Assembly: GCA_964472545.1 (NCBI GenBank)
Contig: CAYYNP010000192.1
Span: 1 to 19,736, forward strand
Reading direction: 5' to 3'
DNA length: 19,736 bases
From: CAYYNP01 sp964472545
GTDB taxonomy: Bacteria > Planctomycetota > Planctomycetia > Pirellulales > Thermoguttaceae
Shown: positions 14,601-19,736 of the stretch, one piece after another
Layout: every line of letters begins with the position of its first letter
How positions within the stretch are numbered: position 1 is the stretch's first letter
The notes under the pieces: model-generated
Database searches by the model: none
What the model was told of the DNA's origin: nothing
The model's input: only the letters and a program-made list of their open reading frames with translations
Translations under genes and position numbers: made by a program

Positions 14601-16669
14601 GCGGCCGGGTCGTTATTCATATTCGTCAGGTTGTCGTCGTCGGCCGCGCCGGTGTCGCTGACCGGCAGCAGATCGACCGCGGACGGCGCCGGTAACACCC
14701 AACTCCCGAAGTCGACGTCCTCGATCGCCTCGCCCAGCGCCAGCGCGACGCTATGTCCCGACGGATCGGTATCCGGGTCCAAGGGGATCGTCGGCGTTCT
14801 GCCGGCCGGAAGCTGCTGCCACAATTCGTACGTGCCCGGCGGAAGGCTGAACTGGTAGTTCCCGTCGACGTCGGTGACCATCGAAATCTCGTCGACGTCG
14901 GGCTGTCCGTTGTCGTTGGCGTCGACAAAGATCGTGATCCCTTCGAGAACCGTTTCGCCGTCGTCCAGCGTGCCGCTGCCGTTGACGTCCTCGAACGCAG
15001 TGCCGGTGATCGTGCCGAAGTCTTCGGCGGTAATCGCTTCGAGCGTAAACGGTTCGCGGCCTTTCTCGGCATCGGTGGCGGCAAAGTAGAGCGTGCCGCC
15101 GATATCGGTCAACCCGGCGGGCGACGATCCGGCCGTGCCTTCGTACGCGTCTTCGACCATGAACGTGCCGAACGCCGTGCCGCCGCTGACCCAAAGCTCT
15201 TGCCCGTGGGCGCCGTCGTTGGCAGTGAAATGGAGCACGCCGTCGATGGCGGTCAATTGATCGGGATACGAACTGGACGGATAGCCGTTGACTTCGCCCG
15301 GGTTGATGTCTTTGACCAGCACGGTGCCGGCCTCGGTGCCGTCGGTCTTGAACAGTTCCAGGCCGTCGTTCTCGCCGTAGGCCGAGAAGAAGAGCGTGCC
15401 GCCGACGTTCGTCAGGCTTTCCGGCTCCGACGAGTTCGGGCCGTAGGTGTAGCCGTAGTCGTTGTAGTCGTTGTAGAAGTAGCTGTAGCCGCTGCCGGGG
15501 AAGAGGTCCTTGACCATCGCCGTGCCGGCTTCCGTGCCGTCGCTCTGCCAAAGCTCGCGGCCGTTGTCGCCGTCGTCGGCCGTGAAGAACAGCGTGCCGC
15601 CGACGTCGGTCATCTGCTGCGGGTCGGAACCGTAGGGAACGCCGTAGGCGTCGTCGCTGGATTTGTCCGGATTGAGGTCCTTGACCAACGTGGTGCCGGC
15701 CTCGGTGCCGTCGCTCTGCCAAAGCTCGCGGCCGTTGTCGCCGTCGTCGGCCGAGAAGAACAACTTCCCGCCCACGGCCGCCAGCTCTTTCGGCTGGGCG
15801 CTGCTGGGATAGTCGTATCCGTAGGCCGAATACTCGCCGGGAAAGATGTCTTTGACCACCGCCGTCCCGTCGGCCGTGCCGTCCGACTTCCACAACTCGG
15901 CGCCGTTGGTGTCGTCGTAAGCCATGAAGAACAGCGTATCGTCGACGACCGTCAACTCCTGCGGAATCGAGGCGTTGGTGAACGGGCCGTAGTAGGGGTG
16001 GTCGCCCGTGCCGGGGAACAAATCCTTCACCAACACCGTGCCGGCTTCGGTGCCGTCGGTCTTCCAGAGTTCGCGTCCGTAATCTTCGTTGTGGGCGGTG
16101 AAGAAGACCGTGCCGCCCATCTCGGTCAGTTGTTCCGGTGCCGACGCGTTGGGTACGTCGCCGTAGGTCGGATCGTTTGTGGTGCCCGGGTAGATGTCCG
16201 TGACCATCACGGTGCCGGCTTCGGTGCCGTCGCTGCGCCAGAGTTCGCGGCCACCGGTGCCGTCGTCGGCCGTGAAGAGCAACGTGCCGCCGGAGGCCGT
16301 TAGCTCTTGCGGCGAGGAGGCGTTGGGCACGTCGCCGTAGGCACCGTTGTCGGTGGTGCCCGGGTAGATGTCTTTGACCAGTACGGTGCCGGCTTCGGTG
16401 CCGTCGGTCTTCCAGAGTTCCATGCCGTGGGTGCCGTCGTCGGCGACGAAGAAGGTGGTCCCGCCGACGTCGACGAACTCGCTCGGCGAAGACGGCGTTG
16501 CCCCGTCCCAAACGTCGGCCAACAACACCGGTCCGACCGAGAGCATCTGCCGCCGCTCGAGCGGTTCCAGCCGCAACGGCAACGTGGCCGCCCTCTGTGG
16601 CCGGCGACGGCCTCGGGTCCAACGTTCACGCAATTTCAGCCGACGCATCAGCGATGCCGAGAACTTCAT
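11615..16669 (-). CDS. giant exported modular protein: ELWxxDGT repeats, SdrD-B, Ig/cadherin-like domains and cyclophilin
   Basis: 1684 residues. The basic N-terminus contains RLEPLERRQMLS, the planctomycete LEPR-XLL-type signature of exported surface proteins. Residues about 45-550 hold nine units of roughly 55 residues with the core LTxVGGTLFFTADDG...GRELWxSDGTEAGTxLVKDI; the ninth is incomplete. Then come an SdrD-B-like domain (552-660), an Ig-like domain (660-765), a putative-Ig domain (767-851), two cadherin-like domains (852-1046), a second SdrD-B-like domain (1047-1160), a linker with QFVSRRLLLAS, a third cadherin-like domain (1218-1310), a cyclophilin-type PPIase (about 1370-1510, FHRVIDGFMIQGGDPSQNGG, QFFIT) and a final beta-rich domain. 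The acidic DxDxD-rich sequence suggests calcium binding. There is no dockerin, PEP-CTERM or LPxTG at the C-terminus. AGAGGA (16677-16682) supports the start. Likely a cell-surface adhesin or matrix protein; the exact role is unknown. Confidence 0.92.
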   Translation of the reverse strand: MKFSASLMRRLKLRERWTRGRRRPQRAATLPLRLEPLERRQMLSVGPVLLADVWDGATPSSPSEFVDVGGTTFFVADDGTHGMELWKTDGTEAGTVLVKDIYPGTTDNGAYGDVPNASSPQELTASGGTLLFTADDGTGGRELWRSDGTEAGTVMVTDIYPGTTNDPTYGDVPNASAPEQLTEMGGTVFFTAHNEDYGRELWKTDGTEAGTVLVKDLFPGTGDHPYYGPFTNASIPQELTVVDDTLFFMAYDDTNGAELWKSDGTADGTAVVKDIFPGEYSAYGYDYPSSAQPKELAAVGGKLFFSADDGDNGRELWQSDGTEAGTTLVKDLNPDKSSDDAYGVPYGSDPQQMTDVGGTLFFTADDGDNGRELWQSDGTEAGTAMVKDLFPGSGYSYFYNDYNDYGYTYGPNSSEPESLTNVGGTLFFSAYGENDGLELFKTDGTEAGTVLVKDINPGEVNGYPSSSYPDQLTAIDGVLHFTANDGAHGQELWVSGGTAFGTFMVEDAYEGTAGSSPAGLTDIGGTLYFAATDAEKGREPFTLEAITAEDFGTITGTAFEDVNGSGTLDDGETVLEGITIFVDANDNGQPDVDEISMVTDVDGNYQFSLPPGTYELWQQLPAGRTPTIPLDPDTDPSGHSVALALGEAIEDVDFGSWVLPAPSAVDLLPVSDTGAADDDNLTNMNNDPAATLQFLVDGVANGAWVYVYAGDDLIGFAVSGGESVTVTTSGDDLLTDGSHEITATHIIGGATSDHSAPLSIEVDTAAPGAITTTAPETALLDEPYPYDANSPDEGNAGITYSLAGAPDGATIGDDGVIDWTPSESQTGTQSLEVRVVDAAGNFAAQTFDVLVLGVIPAYPDEYTVDEDETLSPDAAEGVLDNDGSATSGTLTATVLVQPTHGTLQFDADGSFSYAPDDNYFGTDSFVYTATDGVDDSNEAAVTITVEPVADLPNAVDDAFGAVQDTGPHQIDVLANDNSDPDGTQTIEIIEVSQGSAGGTVSITGGGTGVQYTPAAGFFGTETFTYTIEDTDDLTDEATVTVTVEEFIPDSSIAGFVYCDTDNDGERDTVEPGVMGVMIALTGTDDQGAAVEQTVMTAADGSYIFEGLRPGTYEVSERHPSAMIDGQDTAGTLGGTVDDDEISEIVLDGDDHVTDYNFGERGLKSQFVSRRLLLASTPPPEDYLPETVARAEELAGNTELALSIRQAASGQTAERPLALSDAFDVDADDVLVVAADNGILANDVNAPDAADPLTAVLQTQPANGTLTLQPDGAFSYSPDPGFSGTDSFTYKASGDAGQSNGATVTITVLPQEDEISFAQIGDATVSGGSPLWIPLDGLVDGELADGESLTFTATSSNPSLVSTDVPTDNRSLRLNVDGYGEMVLELHEELVPDVTGQIIALAEDGTYDGVIFHRVIDGFMIQGGDPSQNGGSTVGIDDFDDQFHVDLQHNRRGVLSMAKAGDDTNSSQFFITEEPVRWLDFNHSVFGLLIEGDAVREAISNVNTDPSNRPLTNVVIESAEVFVDAENGMLMLKAPEGATGEADVTVTVTDEDAHSYQQTFHVVVETDLYNGGPFLNPIAEVVTTVDTPAVFQLEATDVENNTTFFDALASGSVGYTFDVDSSTGEVTVTPPSGFTGEMEILVRVRPLTNSDTSDTYDAQLVPITVNPVSAALADAALEGEDDWLP
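15534..15753 (-). repeat. 49-bp perfect direct repeat inside the ELWxxDGT region
   Basis: Bases 15534-15582 and 15705-15753 are identical. Their offset of 171 bp is exactly 57 codons, one ELWxxDGT unit. Another pair of units, around 16030 and 16390, shares about 35 identical bases. This marks recent unit duplication or gene conversion within the giant gene. Confidence 0.85.
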
Positions 16670-16807
16670 CGGGGTTTCCTCTGGACGATCAAACGAATCG
16701 AACTGCCGCCGGCGGCGAATTCGCCGAGATACGAGACACAGGTGGGATATGCAGACTGCGGTTCCGAGCGCAGCGGGTGCCCCAAGGGGAGCCGTAGCTC
16801 AACCTTG

Positions 16808-16836
16808 ATTATAGTCAGAGGGTGCGAAAAACTCAA
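16808..16836 (-). promoter_or_regulatory. sigma-70-like promoter of the giant surface-protein gene
   Basis: On the minus strand TTGAGT (16831-16836) and a perfect TATAAT (16808-16813) are separated by exactly 17 bases. Transcription would start near 16801, giving a leader of about 130 bases before the ATG at 16669. The AT-rich stretch stands out in GC-rich DNA. Confidence 0.6.
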
Positions 16837-16860
16837 AAAGGCTGTATGCTCCAATCGCGA

Positions 16861-16885
16861 AATCACCCTCCAGAGAGGGGTGATT
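16861..16885. terminator. 8-bp hairpin downstream of the SUKH-protein gene
   Basis: AATCACCC (16861-16868) and GGGTGATT (16878-16885) pair around a 9-base loop. On the minus strand it follows the gene ending at 17000 and is followed about 20 bases later by CTTTTTGAGTTTTT, so it may weakly terminate that operon. The same T-rich stretch overlaps the -35 of the next promoter. Confidence 0.35.
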
Positions 16886-16999
16886 CAGTCCGACAGAGCT
16901 GCCTTTGCCCACGAAGTGGTGCCGTGCCGCGGGGGCCCCGAGTCGTCGGCAATCCCTACACGGAGGCTCTTTTCAGGCGGCCATTCGATTCGCGTCAGC

Positions 17000-17947
17000 C
17001 TATTCCTCGAAGGCCTCGTCGCCTTCCAGGCCTCGAATGAAGGACTCGAAATCCTCCGCAACCAGGGTGATCCGGTAGTCGTACCCCTGAGCCACGTGTA
17101 CGACTCGCGGCTCCCCCGTCGGCCCGCATTCGCGATAATCCAGGCAGAGCATGTCGTGGCCGGCGGAGGGACAATCGGCGAAGTACACACCGATCGGTGG
17201 GTACCCCCACTCGCCAACCCAGAATTGGCTGCGATAGTCGCCGCACAAAGAATGTGGCTTTGCACTGCCAATGGAATAGATGCCGGTAATCGCCACGTGA
17301 TCCTTCGCCCACGACGTCGGTTCCTTCGTTCGGTGGTTCGTCTTCCTCGGAAAGCCACCGTTCTGGGATTTCATCAGTTCGACGTACGCCTTCGGAAGCG
17401 TATATCCCAGCGCACGTTCGACGGCCGCCACCTTTTCATCCGTAAGCGGGTCGTCGACATACGTTTCAGTAGCGTACTCGCTCTGTTTCCAGAAGTCGGA
17501 AACGTCAAAATCGCCAAAGACCGTTGTCACTTTGGTGCTCCCGGGGCTATGAACTTGCGTCCGGTCCGTTACCTCTGCCGGCGGCTCGGCTGCGCCAGTT
17601 CGCGGTGACGGCCGGACGCCTCCGCCGGGGTCTTCCGCGGCACTTCGAGACTCCTGCGCCGACTCGTCCGATCCTCCACCGGCCAACAGCGCCAACACGA
17701 CCACAAGGGCGACCACGATCGCCATCATCCCGCCAACCACCAGCCACGGACCTTTGCCGTCGGCACCTTCGGCGCCAGTCGAGCCGATCGGATACGCCAC
17801 AATCCGCCCTCCTGTTGCCCGGCGACCGTTGGCTCCCAGTGCAACAACGCGAAATGTCCTTGTACACTGCGAGCACCGAACTGCTCGCCCGGCCGACGCC
17901 GCCTCAGCGGTGAGGTCTTTCGAGCAATGTGGGCAGACCACTCTCAT
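17000..17947 (-). CDS. zinc-ribbon, single-span membrane protein with C-terminal SMI1/KNR4 (SUKH) domain
   Basis: A 315-residue protein. The N-terminus is an MJ0042-style zinc ribbon (VCPHCSKD...VRCSQCTRTF, Cys5, 8, 25, 28), then a low-complexity linker and one membrane helix (about 68-89). A Ser/Pro/Glu-rich spacer follows, then a SUKH domain (about 165-305) recognised by LTDEKVAAVERALGYTLPKA, VELMKSQNGG, WGYPPIGVYFADCPSAGHDM and the closing FESFIRGL. SUKH proteins are known as immunity proteins of polymorphic toxins and as eukaryotic regulators. No toxin gene is adjacent, so an immunity role is not supported here. The start is set where the zinc ribbon begins; ATGs at 17989 (with AGGTGAGC upstream) and 18022 are alternatives. 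Likely the third gene of the operon. Confidence 0.83.
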   Translation of the reverse strand: MRVVCPHCSKDLTAEAASAGRAVRCSQCTRTFRVVALGANGRRATGGRIVAYPIGSTGAEGADGKGPWLVVGGMMAIVVALVVVLALLAGGGSDESAQESRSAAEDPGGGVRPSPRTGAAEPPAEVTDRTQVHSPGSTKVTTVFGDFDVSDFWKQSEYATETYVDDPLTDEKVAAVERALGYTLPKAYVELMKSQNGGFPRKTNHRTKEPTSWAKDHVAITGIYSIGSAKPHSLCGDYRSQFWVGEWGYPPIGVYFADCPSAGHDMLCLDYRECGPTGEPRVVHVAQGYDYRITLVAEDFESFIRGLEGDEAFEE

Positions 17948-18061
17948 CGCCAGTTTCCCCCCAGAGTAGGCTGTGTTACGCTCAGCCATGCTCACCTGTT
18001 GGAGCACAACCGGTTCGAGCACTTGCGGCCGGCTACCAGCGGAATCGTGCGCCGAAAGACC

Positions 18062-18538
18062 CTACACCTCCGCCAAGATCGCCACGTAGTTCTTCCCGTA
18101 CTTCTTCGCACACTTCGGGCAGGTGGTGTAGAAGAAGTAGAGCTTCTTCAACTCCTTGCCCCGCTCCGCAACGAACGCCTGCATCTGCTTGATCCACTTG
18201 CGGATGTCGCGATAGGGGCCCTCGAAGACCTTCGAGAGAAACGTCCCGGAGATGGTCGCCATGTTGGCTCCGGGGACGTCTTTGGTGACTTCGATGTAGA
18301 CGTCGGCGCCCCAGAGCGAGTTTTCGTCGGAGAGCACGACCATCGTCTCGGGACACGCCTCGGCCTCCATGATCGGCCCGACGTTCCGCTTCATCACGCT
18401 GCCGAAGTTCAACGGAACGTGCAGGAAACTCCGCACGCGGTCCTTCACAAACCGCCGGTTCTCCCACGTCAGTTCCTGCTCGTCCCAGGGCCCCGGGTCG
18501 AATTTCGGACAACACTCGTCAACGTTGTTCTCGGTCAT
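18062..18538 (-). CDS. conserved small protein of unknown function (often labelled hydrolase)
   Basis: A 158-residue soluble protein with a CCPKFDPGPWDEQELTW N-terminus and a CPKCAKKYGKNYV block near the C-terminus; the paired Cys could bind a metal. The middle (VYIEVTKDVPGANMATISGT, FEGPYRDIRKWIKQM) resembles the beta-alpha fold of small-molecule-binding proteins. I recall close relatives in many bacteria annotated as hydrolase without experimental basis. The start at 18538 is decided by AAGGAG at 18547-18552; the frame stays open upstream only because it crosses the methyltransferase gene. It lies 77 bp after that gene and probably shares its transcript. Confidence 0.8.
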   Translation of the reverse strand: MTENNVDECCPKFDPGPWDEQELTWENRRFVKDRVRSFLHVPLNFGSVMKRNVGPIMEAEACPETMVVLSDENSLWGADVYIEVTKDVPGANMATISGTFLSKVFEGPYRDIRKWIKQMQAFVAERGKELKKLYFFYTTCPKCAKKYGKNYVAILAEV

Positions 18539-18614
18539 CCGTGTTTCTCCTTCACTTCTTGGAGATTGGGTTGATGAACGCCCGACGCCGGCTCGCCGCG
18601 CGAAAACCGTTCTC

Positions 18615-19427
18615 TCAAGCCGCCTTGCGGGCGACCAGCCAGAGGTTGTCGCTGGTGGGCAAACGATCGAGCAGGTTGAACCGCGCCACTTGCAAGCCGG
18701 CCCGGTCGATGAGTTGACGGATCGTCGTAGGGGTAAAGTAGTTGACGTGCTCGGGGAAGCGAAAACCGGGCCAGCCGGCACCTTGCAGCCGACGATTCCA
18801 GCAAGCGTAGTTGGGCACCATCAGGATCGCCACGCCCTCGTCGCGCAACACCCGCCCCACCGCACGCAGAACCTCCAACGGCCGGACCTCGTGCTCCAAA
18901 TAGGCCGTCATCGTCACGCCGTCGAACGTGCCGGCCTCGAAGCTCGCCAGGCCGGTCATCGCATCCGCCTGCAACACGCGTCCGCCGCGGGTGGCGGCAA
19001 AGGCGTTGGTAGCTGCCGCCGCCTGAGCGTCGATCTCGATACCGAACGGAACCAGCGTGTCGCCCAACTGCCGCAGCAAGCCTCCGCCCCCACAGCCGAC
19101 GTCCAGCACCTTGCCGCGGCGGACGAAACGGCGGGCCAGCTTCTTCCCCTTCGTACGAGGGAACAACTTCCGCCGGGCCCGCTTGAATTTCTGTCGAAAC
19201 CAGCCCGTGAAACGACGACTTGCGGCCCGCCGGCGGGCTTCTTGCGGCGCGGTCTTCGTCCAAGCCTGGTCTTCCTCTAACGCCTCGTACGACAGCGCGT
19301 TTTGCAGGTAAACGAACCCGCAGTCCCGGCAGGTCTTCAGGTGCCAGTCGGGTTGGCTGAACGGCGAGTCGGGTTGATCCGCGTTGTCGCGGCCACAAAG
19401 CGGACAGCACCGCTGGAGTTCGCTCAT
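18615..19427 (-). CDS. class I SAM-dependent methyltransferase with N-terminal zinc ribbon
   Basis: A 270-residue protein. The N-terminal Cys8-x2-Cys11 and Cys33-x2-Cys36 form a zinc ribbon, as in methyltransferases often found with polysaccharide or secondary-metabolite genes. A basic linker (about 63-105) leads to the Rossmann methyltransferase domain: motif I VLDVGCGGGGLL (107-118), the acidic residue after strand 2 in FGIEID, QADAMTG, FDGVTMTAYLEHEV and GVAILMVPNYACWN. The FRFPEHVNYFTPTTIRQLI stretch is typical of this subgroup. The substrate is unknown. It is the first gene of the minus-strand run; a promoter-like element lies at 19476-19502. No clear Shine-Dalgarno. Confidence 0.92.
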   Translation of the reverse strand: MSELQRCCPLCGRDNADQPDSPFSQPDWHLKTCRDCGFVYLQNALSYEALEEDQAWTKTAPQEARRRAASRRFTGWFRQKFKRARRKLFPRTKGKKLARRFVRRGKVLDVGCGGGGLLRQLGDTLVPFGIEIDAQAAAATNAFAATRGGRVLQADAMTGLASFEAGTFDGVTMTAYLEHEVRPLEVLRAVGRVLRDEGVAILMVPNYACWNRRLQGAGWPGFRFPEHVNYFTPTTIRQLIDRAGLQVARFNLLDRLPTSDNLWLVARKAA

Positions 19428-19475
19428 TGGGGGGCCCGCTCTGCGTCTCGAAACCGGCTCCGATCAGCACGTCAG

Positions 19476-19502
19476 ATTATCCGATGCGCCGTCGACGTGC
19501 AA
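19476..19502 (-). promoter_or_regulatory. possible sigma-70-like promoter of the methyltransferase gene
   Basis: On the minus strand TTGCAC (19497-19502) and GATAAT (19476-19481) are separated by 15 bases, short of the ideal 17. The start would be near 19469, about 40 bases before the ATG. Confidence 0.3.
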
Positions 19503-19568
19503 CGGGAGTCGGCTTGCCCGTGGATCGGCTAACAGCCCTTTGAAGAAATAGGAATCTGAGAATTCGGA

Positions 19569-19643
19569 TGCCACTGCTGGCTTGCCCAGCAGTGCTTTTG
19601 CGTTCGTTTCAACTCTGCACTGCCGGGCAAGCCAGCAGCGGCA
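19569..19643. repeat. CTGCTGGCTTGCCCAGCAG-type inverted repeat pair
   Basis: Arms 19569-19595 and 19617-19643 are complementary at 25 of 27 positions and enclose 21 bases. The left arm is itself a perfect hairpin (CACTGCTGG and CCAGCAGTG around 5 bases). The two arm differences are A/C mismatches in plus-strand RNA but G/U pairs in minus-strand RNA. It looks like a dispersed REP-like element. The rest of 19428-19736 holds no gene. Confidence 0.8.
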
Positions 19644-19703
19644 CCCAGTTTCGCCGTTCTTCAACGGCCTGCCAAGACCGCCAGGAGAACTGCAAAGTGT
19701 GCG

Positions 19704-19729
19704 GGAGCCCGAAAAAGGGGACTGGCTCC
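19704..19729. repeat. short hairpin GGAGCC...GGCTCC with an AAAAAGGGG loop
   Basis: GGAGCC (19704-19709) pairs with GGCTCC (19724-19729) around 14 bases that include GAAAAAGGGGAC. It sits at the window edge and may be part of another dispersed intergenic repeat. Confidence 0.35.
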
Positions 19730-19736
19730 GTCGACG

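Larger units (their letters stand above)
16670..16999. other. intergenic region upstream of the giant surface-protein gene
   Basis: It contains the sigma-70-like promoter (16808-16836) and a short hairpin (16861-16885), listed separately. The roughly 130-base leader between promoter and ATG has a CCCCAAGGGG palindrome but no riboswitch that I recognise. No gene is seen. Confidence 0.6.

Noticed and set aside
15180..16440. Regular direct repeats suggesting a CRISPR-like array.
   Set aside because: Spacing is a multiple of three, repeats diverge at synonymous and coding positions, and they encode ELWxxDGT units.
14751..16622. Long frames on both strands across the giant gene (623 aa minus, 516 aa plus).
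   Set aside because: They are Arg- or Val/Gly-rich shadows of the ELWxxDGT repeats; the periodicity comes from the real frame.
17000..18022. Toxin-immunity module around the SUKH protein.
   Set aside because: No toxin, Rhs, HNH or secretion-linked gene is adjacent in the window.
18539..18781. Upstream extension of the small conserved protein (239 aa).
   Set aside because: The extension overlaps the methyltransferase gene out of frame, while a good AAGGAG precedes the ATG at 18538.

Overview
The window looks like chromosomal DNA of a GC-rich member of the Planctomycetota, probably of Pirellulales type. The evidence is a giant surface protein carrying the LEP-x-ER-x-MLS type N-terminal signature with ELWxxDGT, SdrD-B and cadherin-like modules, a Tat-exported Gfo/Idh/MocA oxidoreductase paired with a HEAT-repeat protein, zinc-ribbon membrane proteins of MJ0042 style, and many palindromic intergenic repeats. 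No tRNA, rRNA, CRISPR array, insertion sequence or phage gene was found. The taxonomic call is inferred from protein architecture, not from a marker gene.

Region 1 (1-6216) is rich in iron-sulfur functions. On the minus strand a small [4Fe-4S] ferredoxin gene precedes sufB (Fe-S scaffold). Next to them, also on the minus strand, lies a GAF-GAF-AAA+-HTH sigma-54 activator. Divergently on the plus strand lie nadA (a [4Fe-4S] enzyme of NAD synthesis) and a Rieske-type [2Fe-2S] protein. Both operons flanking the activator gene have a GG-N10-GC element resembling the sigma-54 -24/-12 promoter, each pointing into the Fe-S operon (1944-1959 minus, 4509-4524 plus). I propose, as inference, a local sigma-54-controlled Fe-S/NAD regulon. 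A 128-bp multi-stem palindromic element sits in the nadA leader.

Region 2 (6217-8202) is a decayed or sparsely coding stretch. It holds a TolC-like remnant, a 27-bp inverted repeat with CACAGAGG-type arms, an unrecognised 211-aa protein and a B-box-like zinc-finger protein with two membrane helices.

Region 3 (8203-11399) holds a PLP-dependent threonine/serine dehydratase (minus), then the divergent pair of Tat-exported oxidoreductase and HEAT-repeat protein (plus).

Region 4 (11400-16999) is dominated by one 1684-aa exported protein on the minus strand: nine ELWxxDGT-type units, two SdrD-B-like domains, Ig- and cadherin-like domains and an embedded cyclophilin-type peptidyl-prolyl isomerase. 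A good sigma-70-like promoter lies about 140 bp upstream of it.

Region 5 (17000-19736) is a probable three-gene minus-strand run: a zinc-ribbon SAM methyltransferase, a conserved small protein of unknown role, and a zinc-ribbon/transmembrane/SMI1-KNR4 (SUKH) protein. It is followed by repeat-bearing intergenic DNA at the window edge.
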